DNA of 64,000 bases from Rhizobium metallidurans (GCF_014196505.1 NZ_JACIDW010000011.1:91146-155145), one strand, 5' to 3'. Positions 46,439 through 54,772 are shown, counted from the stretch's first letter. Made by a program: numbers and translations. Notes: a model not told the origin generated them from the letters alone.

Positions 46439-47616
46439 GTGATCCTCCTTCTGAAACTATAGGTCGGGCCTTGCGGCTCGATCGGTTCGGCCGGTGAGAA
46501 AGATTCCCGTCGCTTCCTCGTTTCGGCTATCTGGCGCGTCAGGCGATCGGTTTCAGGCTCGAGCATCGAACGGATCGATGCCGCAAAGGCCAATGCGCGC
46601 CGAAGCAAATCGTCCAGATCGAGCTTCGTAAGACGGTGTAGAAACAGCGCCTCCCGGAAGCCCGCTATCGACGGGGCAAGCGATCGAGCTTTTCGGCGAG
46701 GCGTTGTAGCGCGGCGGCTTGCTGGTTCTGGGATTCCAGGATGAGGCCGAGGAGTTCCAACAACTGCGCAATCCTGTCCGGGCCTTCGGGCCCCTCCAAC
46801 AGTGACAATAGCGGCAGAAGCTGGATCAGGTTGCCGTCTATTCGTGCCAGCGTGGTCAGGGACTCGGCGCGCGGTTCTGGCGGTTTGTTCATTCTCGTAT
46901 CCTTCTATTAGAAATTTCTGAAAGTCGGCGCGCTTCATGCCGGCGGCGCGGTTGGCGGCGGCAACGAATGTGCCGGATACGGAAACGAGAATCGGCCCCT
47001 TTTCCCCCTCGGTGATGCGAAGCCCCTGTCGACCAAGCTCCTGAACGAAAGCAAAGCGACCCTGTGCGGCTGCGCGTCGTAGTTTGGTGCGGTCGAATTC
47101 TGGGGCGGTGCGCTCGGCCCGTTTGCGGGCGGTGTCGGAAAACCCCTCGACCTTATGCATGCGTCGTTCGGCCCGCGTCGGCTGAATCGTCTCGCCGTGC
47201 TCCTGCTCGTACAGGCGTGCGAGGCCTTCGAGACGCCGAAAATCGTTCCGGCAATCAAGCACGCGGAGTGTTTCGGGATCGACCTCCGCAATGGCGACAT
47301 GAAAATGCGAACGGCCGTCCTTGACGTGCCTGACAATGAGGCGCGGGCGATCTGTCCCGACATTAAATTCGGTATCGATCGATTTCATGAAGACGGACAG
47401 CTGCGCGGGCGTCATCTCCCGCTCCGGGGAAATCGACCAGTGCCGCAAGGCATATCGGCAGCCTTTCACCGTCGCGAGGGCATGAGCATCATGGAGCGCG
47501 GCTCTGTCGCCAGCCAGCACCTCGATTCGCTCATTCTCGTGTGATTTGTCGAGCAAATGGCGCGCCAGATAGTCAACGCCGCCTGCACGGGTGATACGGG
47601 TTGCCTGGATGATCAT
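46435..47616 (-). CDS. Relaxase/mobilization nuclease (MOBP-like, PF03432 type)
   Basis: A 393-residue DNA-nicking enzyme for conjugal mobilization. The N-terminal domain has the candidate catalytic tyrosine in GGVDYLARHL (Tyr16), RYALRHWSIS, and the metal-binding HUH motif in GRSHFHVAIAEVDPE (residues 102-116). The ATG overlaps the mobC stop by four bases. From about residue 242 to 317 the frame loses its GC-rich third positions while another frame there looks strongly coding. The last 75 residues look normal again. The gene may therefore contain a nested gene, or be a fusion of originally separate frames. Confidence 0.85.
   Translation of the reverse strand: MIIQATRITRAGGVDYLARHLLDKSHENERIEVLAGDRAALHDAHALATVKGCRYALRHWSISPEREMTPAQLSVFMKSIDTEFNVGTDRPRLIVRHVKDGRSHFHVAIAEVDPETLRVLDCRNDFRRLEGLARLYEQEHGETIQPTRAERRMHKVEGFSDTARKRAERTAPEFDRTKLRRAAAQGRFAFVQELGRQGLRITEGEKGPILVSVSGTFVAAANRAAGMKRADFQKFLIEGYENEQTARTARRVPDHAGTNRRQPDPASAAIVTVGGARRPGQDCAVVGTPRPHPGIPEPASRRATTPRRKARSLAPSIAGFREALFLHRLTKLDLDDLLRRALAFAASIRSMLEPETDRLTRQIAETRKRRESFSPAEPIEPQGPTYSFRRRIT
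46665..46892 (-). CDS. Nested 75-residue gene inside the relaxase
   Basis: This frame lies wholly within the relaxase gene, shifted by one base. AGAAGGA precedes its ATG at good spacing. The product is a Leu-rich amphipathic helix (IQLLPLLSLLEGPEGPDRI, then LQRLAEKLDRLPRR), a plausible small partner protein. Its third positions are much richer in GC than those of the relaxase frame over the same bases, which argues that selection acts on this frame. A nested accessory gene recalls mobB inside mobA of plasmid RSF1010. Confidence 0.6.
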   Translation of the reverse strand: MNKPPEPRAESLTTLARIDGNLIQLLPLLSLLEGPEGPDRIAQLLELLGLILESQNQQAAALQRLAEKLDRLPRR

Positions 47617-47936
47617 GCGATGATCTCCCGAACGCGCGTCCGCAATGCGTCGATGCCAGCGAGCGTGGTCGCAAGATCGGCATCATGGCCCGCCAGCTTT
47701 CCGGCATTCGCGCGCCGGGTAAGCTGATTGAGATTTCCGCCTATGCGTCCGAGTTCGCCGAGCGTCTTGACGAGGATAGCGGCATCGGCCTGGTAGAAAC
47801 GTCGGGCGGGCATCCGGATGCATAGAGCTGCGCGACGAAGGAGATCGGACAATGAAAGACCCCGCGCGACGGCCAAGGACTTCAGGGCCGCAAGCTCGGC
47901 ATCGCTAACGCGGATGCGAACGATCCTGTTGCGCAT
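47613..47936 (-). CDS. mobC: Mobilization accessory protein MobC
   Basis: A 107-residue protein with an N-terminal ribbon-helix-helix (IVRIRVSDAELAALKSLAVA) and the MobC motif LGRIGGNLNQLTRRANAG near residue 70. It should bind the transfer origin, open the DNA and help the relaxase nick. AAGGAG lies before the ATG at 47936; the frame extends upstream but without a start signal. Its stop overlaps the relaxase start. It is the first gene of the mob operon. Confidence 0.88.
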   Translation of the reverse strand: MRNRIVRIRVSDAELAALKSLAVARGLSLSDLLRRAALCIRMPARRFYQADAAILVKTLGELGRIGGNLNQLTRRANAGKLAGHDADLATTLAGIDALRTRVREIIA

Positions 47937-48488
47937 AACTACCTCTCCTTTCTGGCCGTACAGGCCGTGAGGGGGTTCACGGGGGATTTCCTCCCCCTGA
48001 CCAGTTGCCGGGCCCCATGTGGGCACAAGGCATTGCTGGCTCCCCTTTCTGACTTCTATGAAAAGGATGCGGTCAGGTCTCCGCCGGCGCAACTTGGGCA
48101 ACCTATCGGTAAGGCGCTGGCCGGCTCCGGCGGTGCTGTAAGAGGATCAAACGACCGATTGCATATGGTCGAACCCGGGCGACGAGGAGCGCGATTTCGG
48201 GAATTCGAGTGGCCACCAGACCTGATCAGAGGATGGGAATTGTGCTGTACGGACCTCCCTACGCTTCGAATTTCGGAGTCGGCTCTCCGAAAGGGACAAA
48301 TTGCCCTGTTCTAGCCGGCTTCCGCTAGGAACCCGCTTAATGGCAAGCCTTGCAACTTAGGGGGAGACTGGCATCGACGCTGCTCATCCTGAATGACAGG
48401 GATGGCAGAAACTCGAAATCCCTTGGTCACGTCGGGAACAAGGGATTTTCAAAAAAGGGGTTCATGATGAACGCCTTCGATTTTGACC
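47937..48488. other. Non-coding stretch upstream of mobC, candidate transfer origin
   Basis: No convincing gene lies in these 550 bases. Close to mobC are a GGGGGA-tttcc-TCCCCC inverted repeat (47981-47997), a GGCC-GTACA-GGCC element and G/C runs, the kind of structure found at oriT. A CATCCTG at 48385-48391 resembles the nick-site core of some MOBP systems. This is inference; no family-specific oriT was recognised. Confidence 0.35.
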
Positions 48489-49169
48489 CTATTGCCTCAT
48501 GATGGCGAGACCGACCGCCTCGGCGCAATCTCCGTACGTCAGGTCCAGCCGCCTCCAGAGGTCTTCGCCCGCAAGCTCATCGGCAGCACGCGAGTAGTCA
48601 GCGGCATGGAGCATCGCAAGAAGGACGGGCAGCTCGCCCGTGGAGACCACGCCCGCGAGCCCCTTGACCCGGTTTACGAGAGCGCCTTCTGTGCGGTCAT
48701 TCTCAGCGCAGAAACTCTCTGTGTAGTCCCACCATGACTGGCATGCGCCGATATCGAGTTCGATTCGCTCAGCCATTTCTTTGACTGGCGAGAGGGATTT
48801 CCATCGGTCAAAATACCCGCGCAGCGCGGTGTGTGCCTTGCGTGCGGCATTGAGCCACGGCAAATGCTGATCTTCGGGAAGTTCATCGGTCCAGTCGATT
48901 TCGCAGAGGGCCGTCTGGTGATCGATCCTGTAGATCGGTCTCCTGACATCGACGCTGCCTTCCGCTTGCACTGGGCGGTTTTCGAAAGGATCGATCCTGA
49001 CCAGGCGCACGGAGAAGCGTGGCATCGTCAGGTGCCTGATCCGCTCCTGGCGCACGCCGTCACTGGTGTTTGTCTTCTCGACCCGCCATTCCTGGTGACA
49101 ATTGTTGTCGACGATCGGCAAAGCATCGTCATTGCCGAAGTCATCGGCTCTGTCTGCGGTCCTGTTCAT
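48489..49169 (-). CDS. Protein of unknown function, 226 residues
   Basis: AGGAGGAATAGCAGGC precedes the ATG at 49169, a very strong start signal. The first 50 residues are polar and probably disordered. The rest is helical with an alpha-bundle look (WLNAARKAHTALRGYFDRWKS, LLAMLHAADYSRAADELAG). I recognise no domain. It follows the 105-residue gene by 43 bases, so the two probably form an operon in the region between mob and rep. Confidence 0.6.
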   Translation of the reverse strand: MNRTADRADDFGNDDALPIVDNNCHQEWRVEKTNTSDGVRQERIRHLTMPRFSVRLVRIDPFENRPVQAEGSVDVRRPIYRIDHQTALCEIDWTDELPEDQHLPWLNAARKAHTALRGYFDRWKSLSPVKEMAERIELDIGACQSWWDYTESFCAENDRTEGALVNRVKGLAGVVSTGELPVLLAMLHAADYSRAADELAGEDLWRRLDLTYGDCAEAVGLAIMRQ

Positions 49170-49212
49170 GCCTGCTATTCCTCCTGGTTTACCGTCCTCG
49201 GTGTTGTGCAAT

Positions 49213-49530
49213 TCAGGCCTCCTCGACCGCGAAGTATTCGGCAACCGTTGCGTCGTCGGCGTTCTGTTCGGCGAAATCGCGAGCTGCGCGATGGCCGATC
49301 GGCATCAAGCCTTCTCCCCCCGTGCAACTGCCCTGAACGGGCCTTGACCAGCGGCTCCGCGCGCCGCTATGGCCGGCAAGGAAGAAGCGACCGCGCGGCG
49401 TCCGGTAGAGGCCCGTGACTTCGAAATCGAAGTCGCCCTGGAACTCACCGCTCTCGTGAACGCAGACTTCGGTTGCGGTCGTGGTGTCGTACCGGAGTCC
49501 GCCGATAATCCTACTGATGTGTCGATCCAT
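49213..49530 (-). CDS. Small conserved plasmid/phage-type protein, 105 residues
   Basis: The sequence RIIGGLRYDTTTATEVC, then LYRTPRGRFFLAGHSGARSRW, then GGEGLMPIGHRAARDFAEQ follows a pattern seen in small proteins scattered over plasmids and phages of many bacteria. Their function is unknown. AGGAAAG lies before the ATG at 49530. The frame extends upstream to 49707, but that part has no start signal. Confidence 0.6.
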   Translation of the reverse strand: MDRHISRIIGGLRYDTTTATEVCVHESGEFQGDFDFEVTGLYRTPRGRFFLAGHSGARSRWSRPVQGSCTGGEGLMPIGHRAARDFAEQNADDATVAEYFAVEEA

Positions 49531-50059
49531 TTCGATTTCTTTCCTGTTGAGCCTGGCGAAATGCCCCGCGGACATAGCTTCGCCATCCGCGCCAAAGCGA
49601 CGGTATGAGTGGACTTTATTCCTGATTTTCAGGAGGTGAGAATTTGTGAAGCCGTGTCTTGGTGCGCCCCACATCATGATGCTGGGTCCAAAATTCAGAC
49701 AGCGCAAGGGAGGTGGCCCATTTTTCTTTGCGGCGGACGCAGTGGAGGTTTTCGAGCCTGGTAGCGGATACCTAGTACGTGTGACGCTGTTCGTCCGAGG
49801 AAATGTGGCCTCTGGCGGATGAAGAACGACGCCACTATCTGACTACGCCGAAACCCGCCTTCTGGCGGGGAGTACGGTCAAGTCGTGCGAACGGTCATGG
49901 TTATGGCAACGATTGCTGTCACGGCCACGCAGCGGTCGATAATATGACGATTATCCCTTTCGCCGCGATGATGCTCCGCGGTTACATCGCGGCCGGTTCG
50001 TCGGGATCGCCGCTGACAAATTTTCTACCTGACCCCGTGCTGCCTGGAGCACTGGGACC
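49531..50059. other. Intergenic region without a supported gene
   Basis: No reading frame here has both a start signal and coding character. It probably holds the promoter of the 105/226-residue pair. I see no repeat or hairpin of note. Confidence 0.4.
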
Positions 50060-50323
50060 CTAGCCATCAACGCGGTCATGGCGCTTCTCGCCGCGAAGAC
50101 GGTGGAATGCCTTAATACCTTCACGTTCGATCTCGCGTTTCATGGCGGATGCCGCTCCAGGCAGGCGGGATCGACGAACCAGATGGCGCACCGCGGTTGC
50201 CTTGTCCTGAGTATAGATCGATGCGAGATAGCAGTTAAGGCGACCGTCAGTGCCCTTGTCGTGAAATTCCTCGACCAGAATGCTGAACGTAAGCCCTTGG
50301 AACTGTGTAATCGTGGTCGCCAT
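50060..50323 (-). CDS. Small protein of unknown function, 87 residues
   Basis: GAGG precedes the ATG. The product has a beta-rich first half (MATTITQFQGLTFSILVEEF) and a basic helical tail (KREIEREGIKAFHRLRGEKR). No domain is recognised. It lies alone downstream of the replicase gene on the same strand. Confidence 0.5.
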   Translation of the reverse strand: MATTITQFQGLTFSILVEEFHDKGTDGRLNCYLASIYTQDKATAVRHLVRRSRLPGAASAMKREIEREGIKAFHRLRGEKRHDRVDG

Positions 50324-50685
50324 ACAATGCCTCGATTGCCCGCTTTTTCAATGTCTTGTTCTACCATTTGCCACCAATGGAGCCCAGGACCGTCCAAGGT
50401 CGAGCCCGATTGTGCCGGAGGAGCTGTGAACGGGGTCGATCAGATTATAACGAAACCGTAGTTGGTTCATGATGGCGCTGAATCCCATGTTCCCTGTTCG
50501 ATGCGGCCGCAGGCAAGTCGAACCCGCGCAATGCGCGGAACTGGATGTTCCCCGTCCCGATACCTCAAAGCGGGCCGGCGCGCGGAATGGTGGTCACCCC
50601 GCAAGGGGCCAGAACGGAGTGGAGGACGGCATTGCCGTTGACCGAGTGAGCACGTTGGCAAGCTCTTCGTTTTGGACAAAACCCC
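50324..50685. other. Non-coding stretch between the replicase and the 87-residue gene
   Basis: No supported coding frame. The region follows the end of the replicase gene and could contain part of a replication origin or a transcript end, but no iterons or clear hairpin were found. Confidence 0.35.
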
Positions 50686-53055
50686 TCAAAAAGGGATGGT
50701 GTCCAGGTCACCGAGAACCGAGAAACGCGGTGTACGGGCTTCTGTGGCAGTCGTTTGGGGGTGGAGTTCGGCAAAATCGCCCAAATGGCTCTTCGACGCG
50801 GGAATCCGCGTCCAGGAGAATGAGCATATCGGAGAGCCAAGCATAGCGTTCTCCGGGACGGAGATGGGACGGGAATTCGCGCATGCGGTTTCGGAGGAAA
50901 CGTCAGCCGCAGGAGCGTCAGCATCGTGCCGCCATTGGCGGGACGCGGGTCCGACTGACGCCGAAACCGCATTCCTGATGTCATGGTGTAGCATGCGGCC
51001 TTCCTGTTTGGCGATCCATATCTCGTGTGCCGTTAACGCCTCCAGATCGTCATCACCGTCCCCGGTGAGATTGATATCATCCAAAACGACATCCCGTTCG
51101 CCATGCGCCTCACTGTCAGGTGTGATGCGTATTTTCTCTTCAATAGGGTTGCAGTGCGTGGTGATGGAGATTTTTTCGGGACTGGCGGGTATGACCCTCC
51201 CATATAACGTAACTGCGTCTTTTACACCGCGTTCGGTGATTGCCGCCTGGAGATCGTCATAGCGGTTATGCACCGTCTGACGAGTGAGACCAGATTCCCT
51301 CGCCAGTGCCGATTTCGACGGTACGCCATTGACGGAAAGCCGATCCCAAGCCTCAAGCAGACGCCCGAGCGTCTTGTCGGCACGAACCTTCGCCGAATAC
51401 TGCCCCGCAACAGCCTGACGCGCCCTGGTGCCTCGGATTTCCTCGACGATGTGACCGAGCCGGCCCCGTGTCTGAAGTCCAGACCTAGAAACCTTGCTGG
51501 GGTTCCAGGTCTCGACGATCCACGTAGCGACTTTGTATCGGGCATATTCCATCGAGCTCGATCGCATGCCTTCACATGTCACCAGCGTCGAAAGCGCTTC
51601 CTGCAGACGGTGGATGAGAAGGCCATGGTCGTTGGTATCGAAAGCCTCAACGTAAACCGGATCGCTCTCTTCCAGCCAGCGCGCCATCAGGCCGCGGGCT
51701 GCATCCATGCAGCCATTGAGATACTCGTTCGAGTGCCTGAACGTCTCACCCGTGACCGTCGCGACGGACTCGCGGATGAGCTTGACCCGGTTGTGGCCCA
51801 TTTCCAGGCATGACGCATGCTCGGTGAGCGTCGGCCATTCGTCGCCAAGACATTCCGTGTGATAGAGCGGCGACAACGGGTTTTTCGTCAATTGCGACGT
51901 GGCTGGCGCTTGTGGATCAGCGCCCAAGTCGGCAAGGGCGTGGCACAGGCCGTAATAGACCGCTTTGAACAGGCGTAGGTGCTTGTTGTCGACATTCAGC
52001 ACGCCCATGTCGATGGGCAGAAGCCAGATCAAGTGGGGGCGGATGAGACGGCCATCGTCGGTTTTGATGCCTACGATGAAGTTAGGCAGGGACCTGATTT
52101 TTCGATCCTCGACCTTCTTACGCAGCTTCCTCATCAGATGCTCGACGCTCCGCCATGTCAGGTCCGTGTCGATGCGCAGAAACCCGAACAACGTTTTGTT
52201 GCCTTCGACAGTCGGGGCATCGAGGCCGAGCACTTTATGATGCGCCGGTTCCAGCACGCGCATGTTCAAATCCTGGTCATCAGCATCCGCAACGATATCG
52301 CGGACATCCCCGTCGGTCATTTCGATACCATGCTCGGCGAGCATCCATTCCGGAACACCATTTGCCCGCGCTGCAGCAACCTGGATTTCGAGGTCGCTAT
52401 GGTTCCCGCGATGCCAGCAGACGCGCATTTTACTCGAACGATGGACGAGGGCGGGCCAGCGGAGCGCCGACCGGGTGCCGAGGGATTCCGATTTATAGCC
52501 TTCGTATTCGAGTCCTTTGGATACGAGGTGCCCAGACAGCACGACATCGTGGCTGAGACGGAAACCGACATCGATCCGATCGCGCCGTTCGGCGGCCCGC
52601 TCCTGAAGGGTTTCGCGCCGACGCCCGTCGATCTCCGGATCGTAGGGCATCGTCGGGATGTAAGCGGGGCGATTGACGATACGCTTGTAGTACTCGACGA
52701 GTTCGCCCTTGACCTTCTTCCTGGCGGGTTCATAGCGCCAGCGCGGGGGAAGACGCCCGCCATGGGCTTCGATCATCGCCGCCTGCGCGGCAAGGCGTTC
52801 TGGAAGCGACTGAATGCTGGCGAGGCGCGAGGCTTTGGCATTGCGCCGGCTGTCGGCCTTCTGACGCTTCGCCTTCTCGGCCTGTTCGAGCCAGGTGGTA
52901 TACTTGCGCTCCTGCTCGCGGGTGGTCAAAACCGCATCGGCAAGATGAGGATTGCCAGAGAAATCCTTGCTGTTTCTGGCGCTGTCAACATTTTTGACTG
53001 GAGGGTCAGGCGGTGGCGTCGTCTCGGTCGGGATATGTCCCGACCCGGGGCTCAC
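50686..53055 (-). CDS. Plasmid-type replication initiator (ColE2-like replicase/primase)
   Basis: A 789-residue protein. The segment from about residue 325 to 400 (RPHLIWLLPIDMGV, then LGADPQAPATSQLTKNPLSPLYH) matches the replicase family of ColE2-type plasmids, which start replication with their own primase activity. A helix-turn-helix lies near residues 590-620 (SKSALARESGLTRQTVHNRY). The N-terminus is a charged helix rich in Lys and Arg. The start is a GTG overlapping the stop of a possible small upstream frame. Its presence suggests the excised element can replicate. Confidence 0.75.
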   Translation of the reverse strand: MSPGSGHIPTETTPPPDPPVKNVDSARNSKDFSGNPHLADAVLTTREQERKYTTWLEQAEKAKRQKADSRRNAKASRLASIQSLPERLAAQAAMIEAHGGRLPPRWRYEPARKKVKGELVEYYKRIVNRPAYIPTMPYDPEIDGRRRETLQERAAERRDRIDVGFRLSHDVVLSGHLVSKGLEYEGYKSESLGTRSALRWPALVHRSSKMRVCWHRGNHSDLEIQVAAARANGVPEWMLAEHGIEMTDGDVRDIVADADDQDLNMRVLEPAHHKVLGLDAPTVEGNKTLFGFLRIDTDLTWRSVEHLMRKLRKKVEDRKIRSLPNFIVGIKTDDGRLIRPHLIWLLPIDMGVLNVDNKHLRLFKAVYYGLCHALADLGADPQAPATSQLTKNPLSPLYHTECLGDEWPTLTEHASCLEMGHNRVKLIRESVATVTGETFRHSNEYLNGCMDAARGLMARWLEESDPVYVEAFDTNDHGLLIHRLQEALSTLVTCEGMRSSSMEYARYKVATWIVETWNPSKVSRSGLQTRGRLGHIVEEIRGTRARQAVAGQYSAKVRADKTLGRLLEAWDRLSVNGVPSKSALARESGLTRQTVHNRYDDLQAAITERGVKDAVTLYGRVIPASPEKISITTHCNPIEEKIRITPDSEAHGERDVVLDDINLTGDGDDDLEALTAHEIWIAKQEGRMLHHDIRNAVSASVGPASRQWRHDADAPAADVSSETACANSRPISVPENAMLGSPICSFSWTRIPASKSHLGDFAELHPQTTATEARTPRFSVLGDLDTIPF

Positions 53056-53300
53056 CGATTACGGCGGCGGGTCTTTACAGCAATCGTGCCAGCGGCGATG
53101 ATCATCACGTACTCCGAAAGACACCGCGGAGGGTTCCAGCCCGATGATGCGGTGTCTCTCTCTATGGTCTGGTCGGCTGCGGTCGACGTCAAGCGTCGAA
53201 AAGTATCATTCGCTTTTTCATTCCGTGGAAACATCGCGCTACGGTTCCTGACGCCGCGCTCCGCTCGATCAACGAAGTTCAAGCGGTGCTTTTTCGTCAC
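53052..53300 (-). CDS. Possible small leader gene of the replicase
   Basis: An 82-codon frame with a GTG start ends in TGA overlapping the replicase GTG, the form of a coupled gene pair. It lacks a ribosome-binding site and a recognisable domain. The C-terminal part (SEYVMIIAAGTIAVKTRRRNR) looks like a short hydrophobic strand plus basic tail. Coupling by chance is possible. Confidence 0.3.
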   Translation of the reverse strand: MTKKHRLNFVDRAERGVRNRSAMFPRNEKANDTFRRLTSTAADQTIERDTASSGWNPPRCLSEYVMIIAAGTIAVKTRRRNR

Positions 53301-53495
53301 AAGAATGGATGGTCGATTGCGACTACCATTGGGGACGTTCGGGATCGCGAGCTAGTCATAAATGACGTTGAGAGCCAGATGGACAAGGCTCGGAAACGAC
53401 AATTGCCACCTTTGCCGTCGAACTTCTTTTCTGGGTACAGGAATCAGACGACGAACGCAGTGATTGTCGAGGCAGCGGCGAAGCGCCATAAACGT

Positions 53496-53514
53496 GGCGA
53501 CCCGGTGGCGACCC
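53496..53514 (+). repeat. Tandem GGCGACCC pair, candidate integrase arm site (right)
   Basis: GTGGCGACCC occurs at 53494-53503 and 53505-53514, 11 bases apart, 65 bases inside the right att repeat. The same tandem arrangement lies next to the integrase at 29897-29915 in the same orientation. Confidence 0.5.
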
Positions 53515-53578
53515 GCGCAATTACCCGCTATGCAGGCTCATCGCGCCCAAAAAATCATTAGTATCATCAGTTGGATAG

Positions 53579-53623
53579 TGGTGCCGCTTGCAGGACTCGA
53601 ACCTGCGACCCCATCATTACGAA
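53579..53623. repeat. Right attachment site (attR) within tRNA-Thr
   Basis: This 45-bp segment is identical to 29732-29776 and covers the tRNA from its CCA end to the anticodon loop. Integration has rebuilt a complete tRNA at this end. Confidence 0.93.
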
Positions 53624-53654
53624 TGATGTGCTCTACCACCTGAGCTAAAGCGGC
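53579..53654 (-). tRNA. tRNA-Thr (anticodon CGT)
   Basis: A 76-nt gene with CCA encoded. The acceptor stem GCCGCTT pairs with AAGCGGC. The D stem is GCTC/GAGC. The anticodon stem CATCA/TGATG encloses TTCGTAA, giving anticodon CGT for ACG codons. The T arm is GCAGG-TTCGAGT-CCTGC. All arms are perfect. The 3' half doubles as the attachment site of the integrated element. Confidence 0.97.
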
Positions 53655-53784
53655 AATCCGGCGGGTGATTTGTGTTCGGCCCGCGATTTGCATGGCGCTG
53701 ATACAAGCATTGGCCAAAGATTTCAAGCGCCCTGTCACGTCTTTGGCAAAAAAGAACGTCGCTGTGGAAATTACCCGGCGCGGC

Positions 53785-54756
53785 TCAGACCGGCGCGGGC
53801 AGCGCCAGCCGGCCGCGGGCCGTGTCGTATTCCTTTTTCAGTCGCTCCACCAGCGCCTCGACGGGTTCGACGGCCTTGATGGCGCCGATCCCCTGGCCGC
53901 TGCCCCAGATGTCCTTCCAGGCCTTGGCGCCGCCCACGGCCTGTTCGAAATCCATCTTCGAGGCGTCGGCCACCGGCAGGTTGTCGGGGTCTAGGCCGAC
54001 GGCCTTGACCGACGGTTTCAGGTAGTTGCCGGCGACGCCGGTGAAATAGTTGGAATAGACAATGTCCGTGGACGCACAGTCGACGATCGCCTGCTTGTAG
54101 GCGTCGGAGGCGCGTGCCTCGTCGGTCGCGATGAAGGGGCTGCCGATATACGCCATGTCGGCGCCCATCGCCTGCGCCGCCAGGATCGCGCCGCCATTGG
54201 CGATCGCGCCGGCAAGCAGAAGCGGGCCGTCGAACCATTCGCGGATCTCCTGCACCAGAGCAAACGGCGACAACGTGCCCGCATGGCCGCCGGCACCCGC
54301 CGCCACCGCGATCAGTCCGTCGGCGCCCTTGCGGATGGCCGAGTTGGCGTGGCGGTTGTTGATCACGTCATGCAGCACGATGCCGCCATAGGAGTGCACG
54401 GCGGCGTTCACCTCGGGCACGGCGCCGAGCGAGGAGATGACGATCGGCACCTTGTATTTGACGCAGAGCATCAGGTCGTGCTCCAGCCGCTTGTTCGACG
54501 TGTGGACGATCTGGTTGACCGCAAAGGGTGCGGCCGGCCTGTCCGGATTGGCGGCGTCGTGTGCTGCGAGGTCCTCGGTCATCATCGCAAGCCATTCGTC
54601 GAACTGGCTTTCCGGCCGTGCGTTGAGCGCCGGGAATGCGCCGATCACGCCGGCCTTGCACTGCGCCAGCGTCAGCGCCGGATGCGAGATGATGAACAGC
54701 GGAGAGGCCACCACGGGCAGTCTGAGGTTCCGCGTCAGGATCGGGGGCAGGGCCAT
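53785..54756 (-). CDS. NAD(P)H-dependent flavin oxidoreductase (nitronate monooxygenase family)
   Basis: A 323-residue FMN-binding TIM-barrel enzyme. It has the family N-terminus PVVASPLFIISHPALTLAQCKAG, the flavin-phosphate segment GGAILAAQAMGADMAYIGSPFIAT and the C-terminal WKDIWGSGQGIGAI. Members oxidise alkyl nitronates or reduce quinones with NADH; which applies here is not clear. An inverted repeat TTGACGTTT-n4-AAACGTCAA lies 17 bases upstream and shares half-sites with the fadD operator, suggesting link to fatty-acid or branched-chain metabolism. It is the first chromosomal gene right of the element. Confidence 0.88.
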   Translation of the reverse strand: MALPPILTRNLRLPVVASPLFIISHPALTLAQCKAGVIGAFPALNARPESQFDEWLAMMTEDLAAHDAANPDRPAAPFAVNQIVHTSNKRLEHDLMLCVKYKVPIVISSLGAVPEVNAAVHSYGGIVLHDVINNRHANSAIRKGADGLIAVAAGAGGHAGTLSPFALVQEIREWFDGPLLLAGAIANGGAILAAQAMGADMAYIGSPFIATDEARASDAYKQAIVDCASTDIVYSNYFTGVAGNYLKPSVKAVGLDPDNLPVADASKMDFEQAVGGAKAWKDIWGSGQGIGAIKAVEPVEALVERLKKEYDTARGRLALPAPV

Positions 54757-54772
54757 GGGTCACCGTGAAGAA

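Larger units (their letters stand above)
29732..53623. mobile_element. Integrative mobilizable element in tRNA-Thr
   Basis: A block of about 23.9 kb lies between two 45-bp identical repeats that match the 3' part of tRNA-Thr(CGT). The integrase gene is just inside the left repeat. Inside are an AlpA-like factor, a C5 methyltransferase, a six-gene defence-like operon, a MobC/relaxase pair and a ColE2-type replicase. Parts of it, especially 39.3-41.5 kb, are clearly more AT-rich than the chromosome. No type IV secretion or coupling-protein genes are present, so transfer would need a helper element. Confidence 0.9.

Noticed and set aside
47937..48101. Longer MobC of 162 residues starting at 48101
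   Set aside because: The added N-terminus has no ribosome-binding site or MobC similarity, while AAGGAG stands before the ATG at 47936.
49803..50063. Plus-strand gene of 86 codons
   Set aside because: No start signal, no recognisable fold and poor codon character; it runs against all neighbouring genes.
53286..53561. A remnant integrase or gene reading into attR on the plus strand
   Set aside because: The 91-codon frame has no recombinase motif and no start signal. It only happens to include the tandem GGCGACCC repeats.
29930..53578. Insertion sequences or transposases within the element
   Set aside because: No DDE transposase motif or paired terminal inverted repeats with target duplication were recognised.
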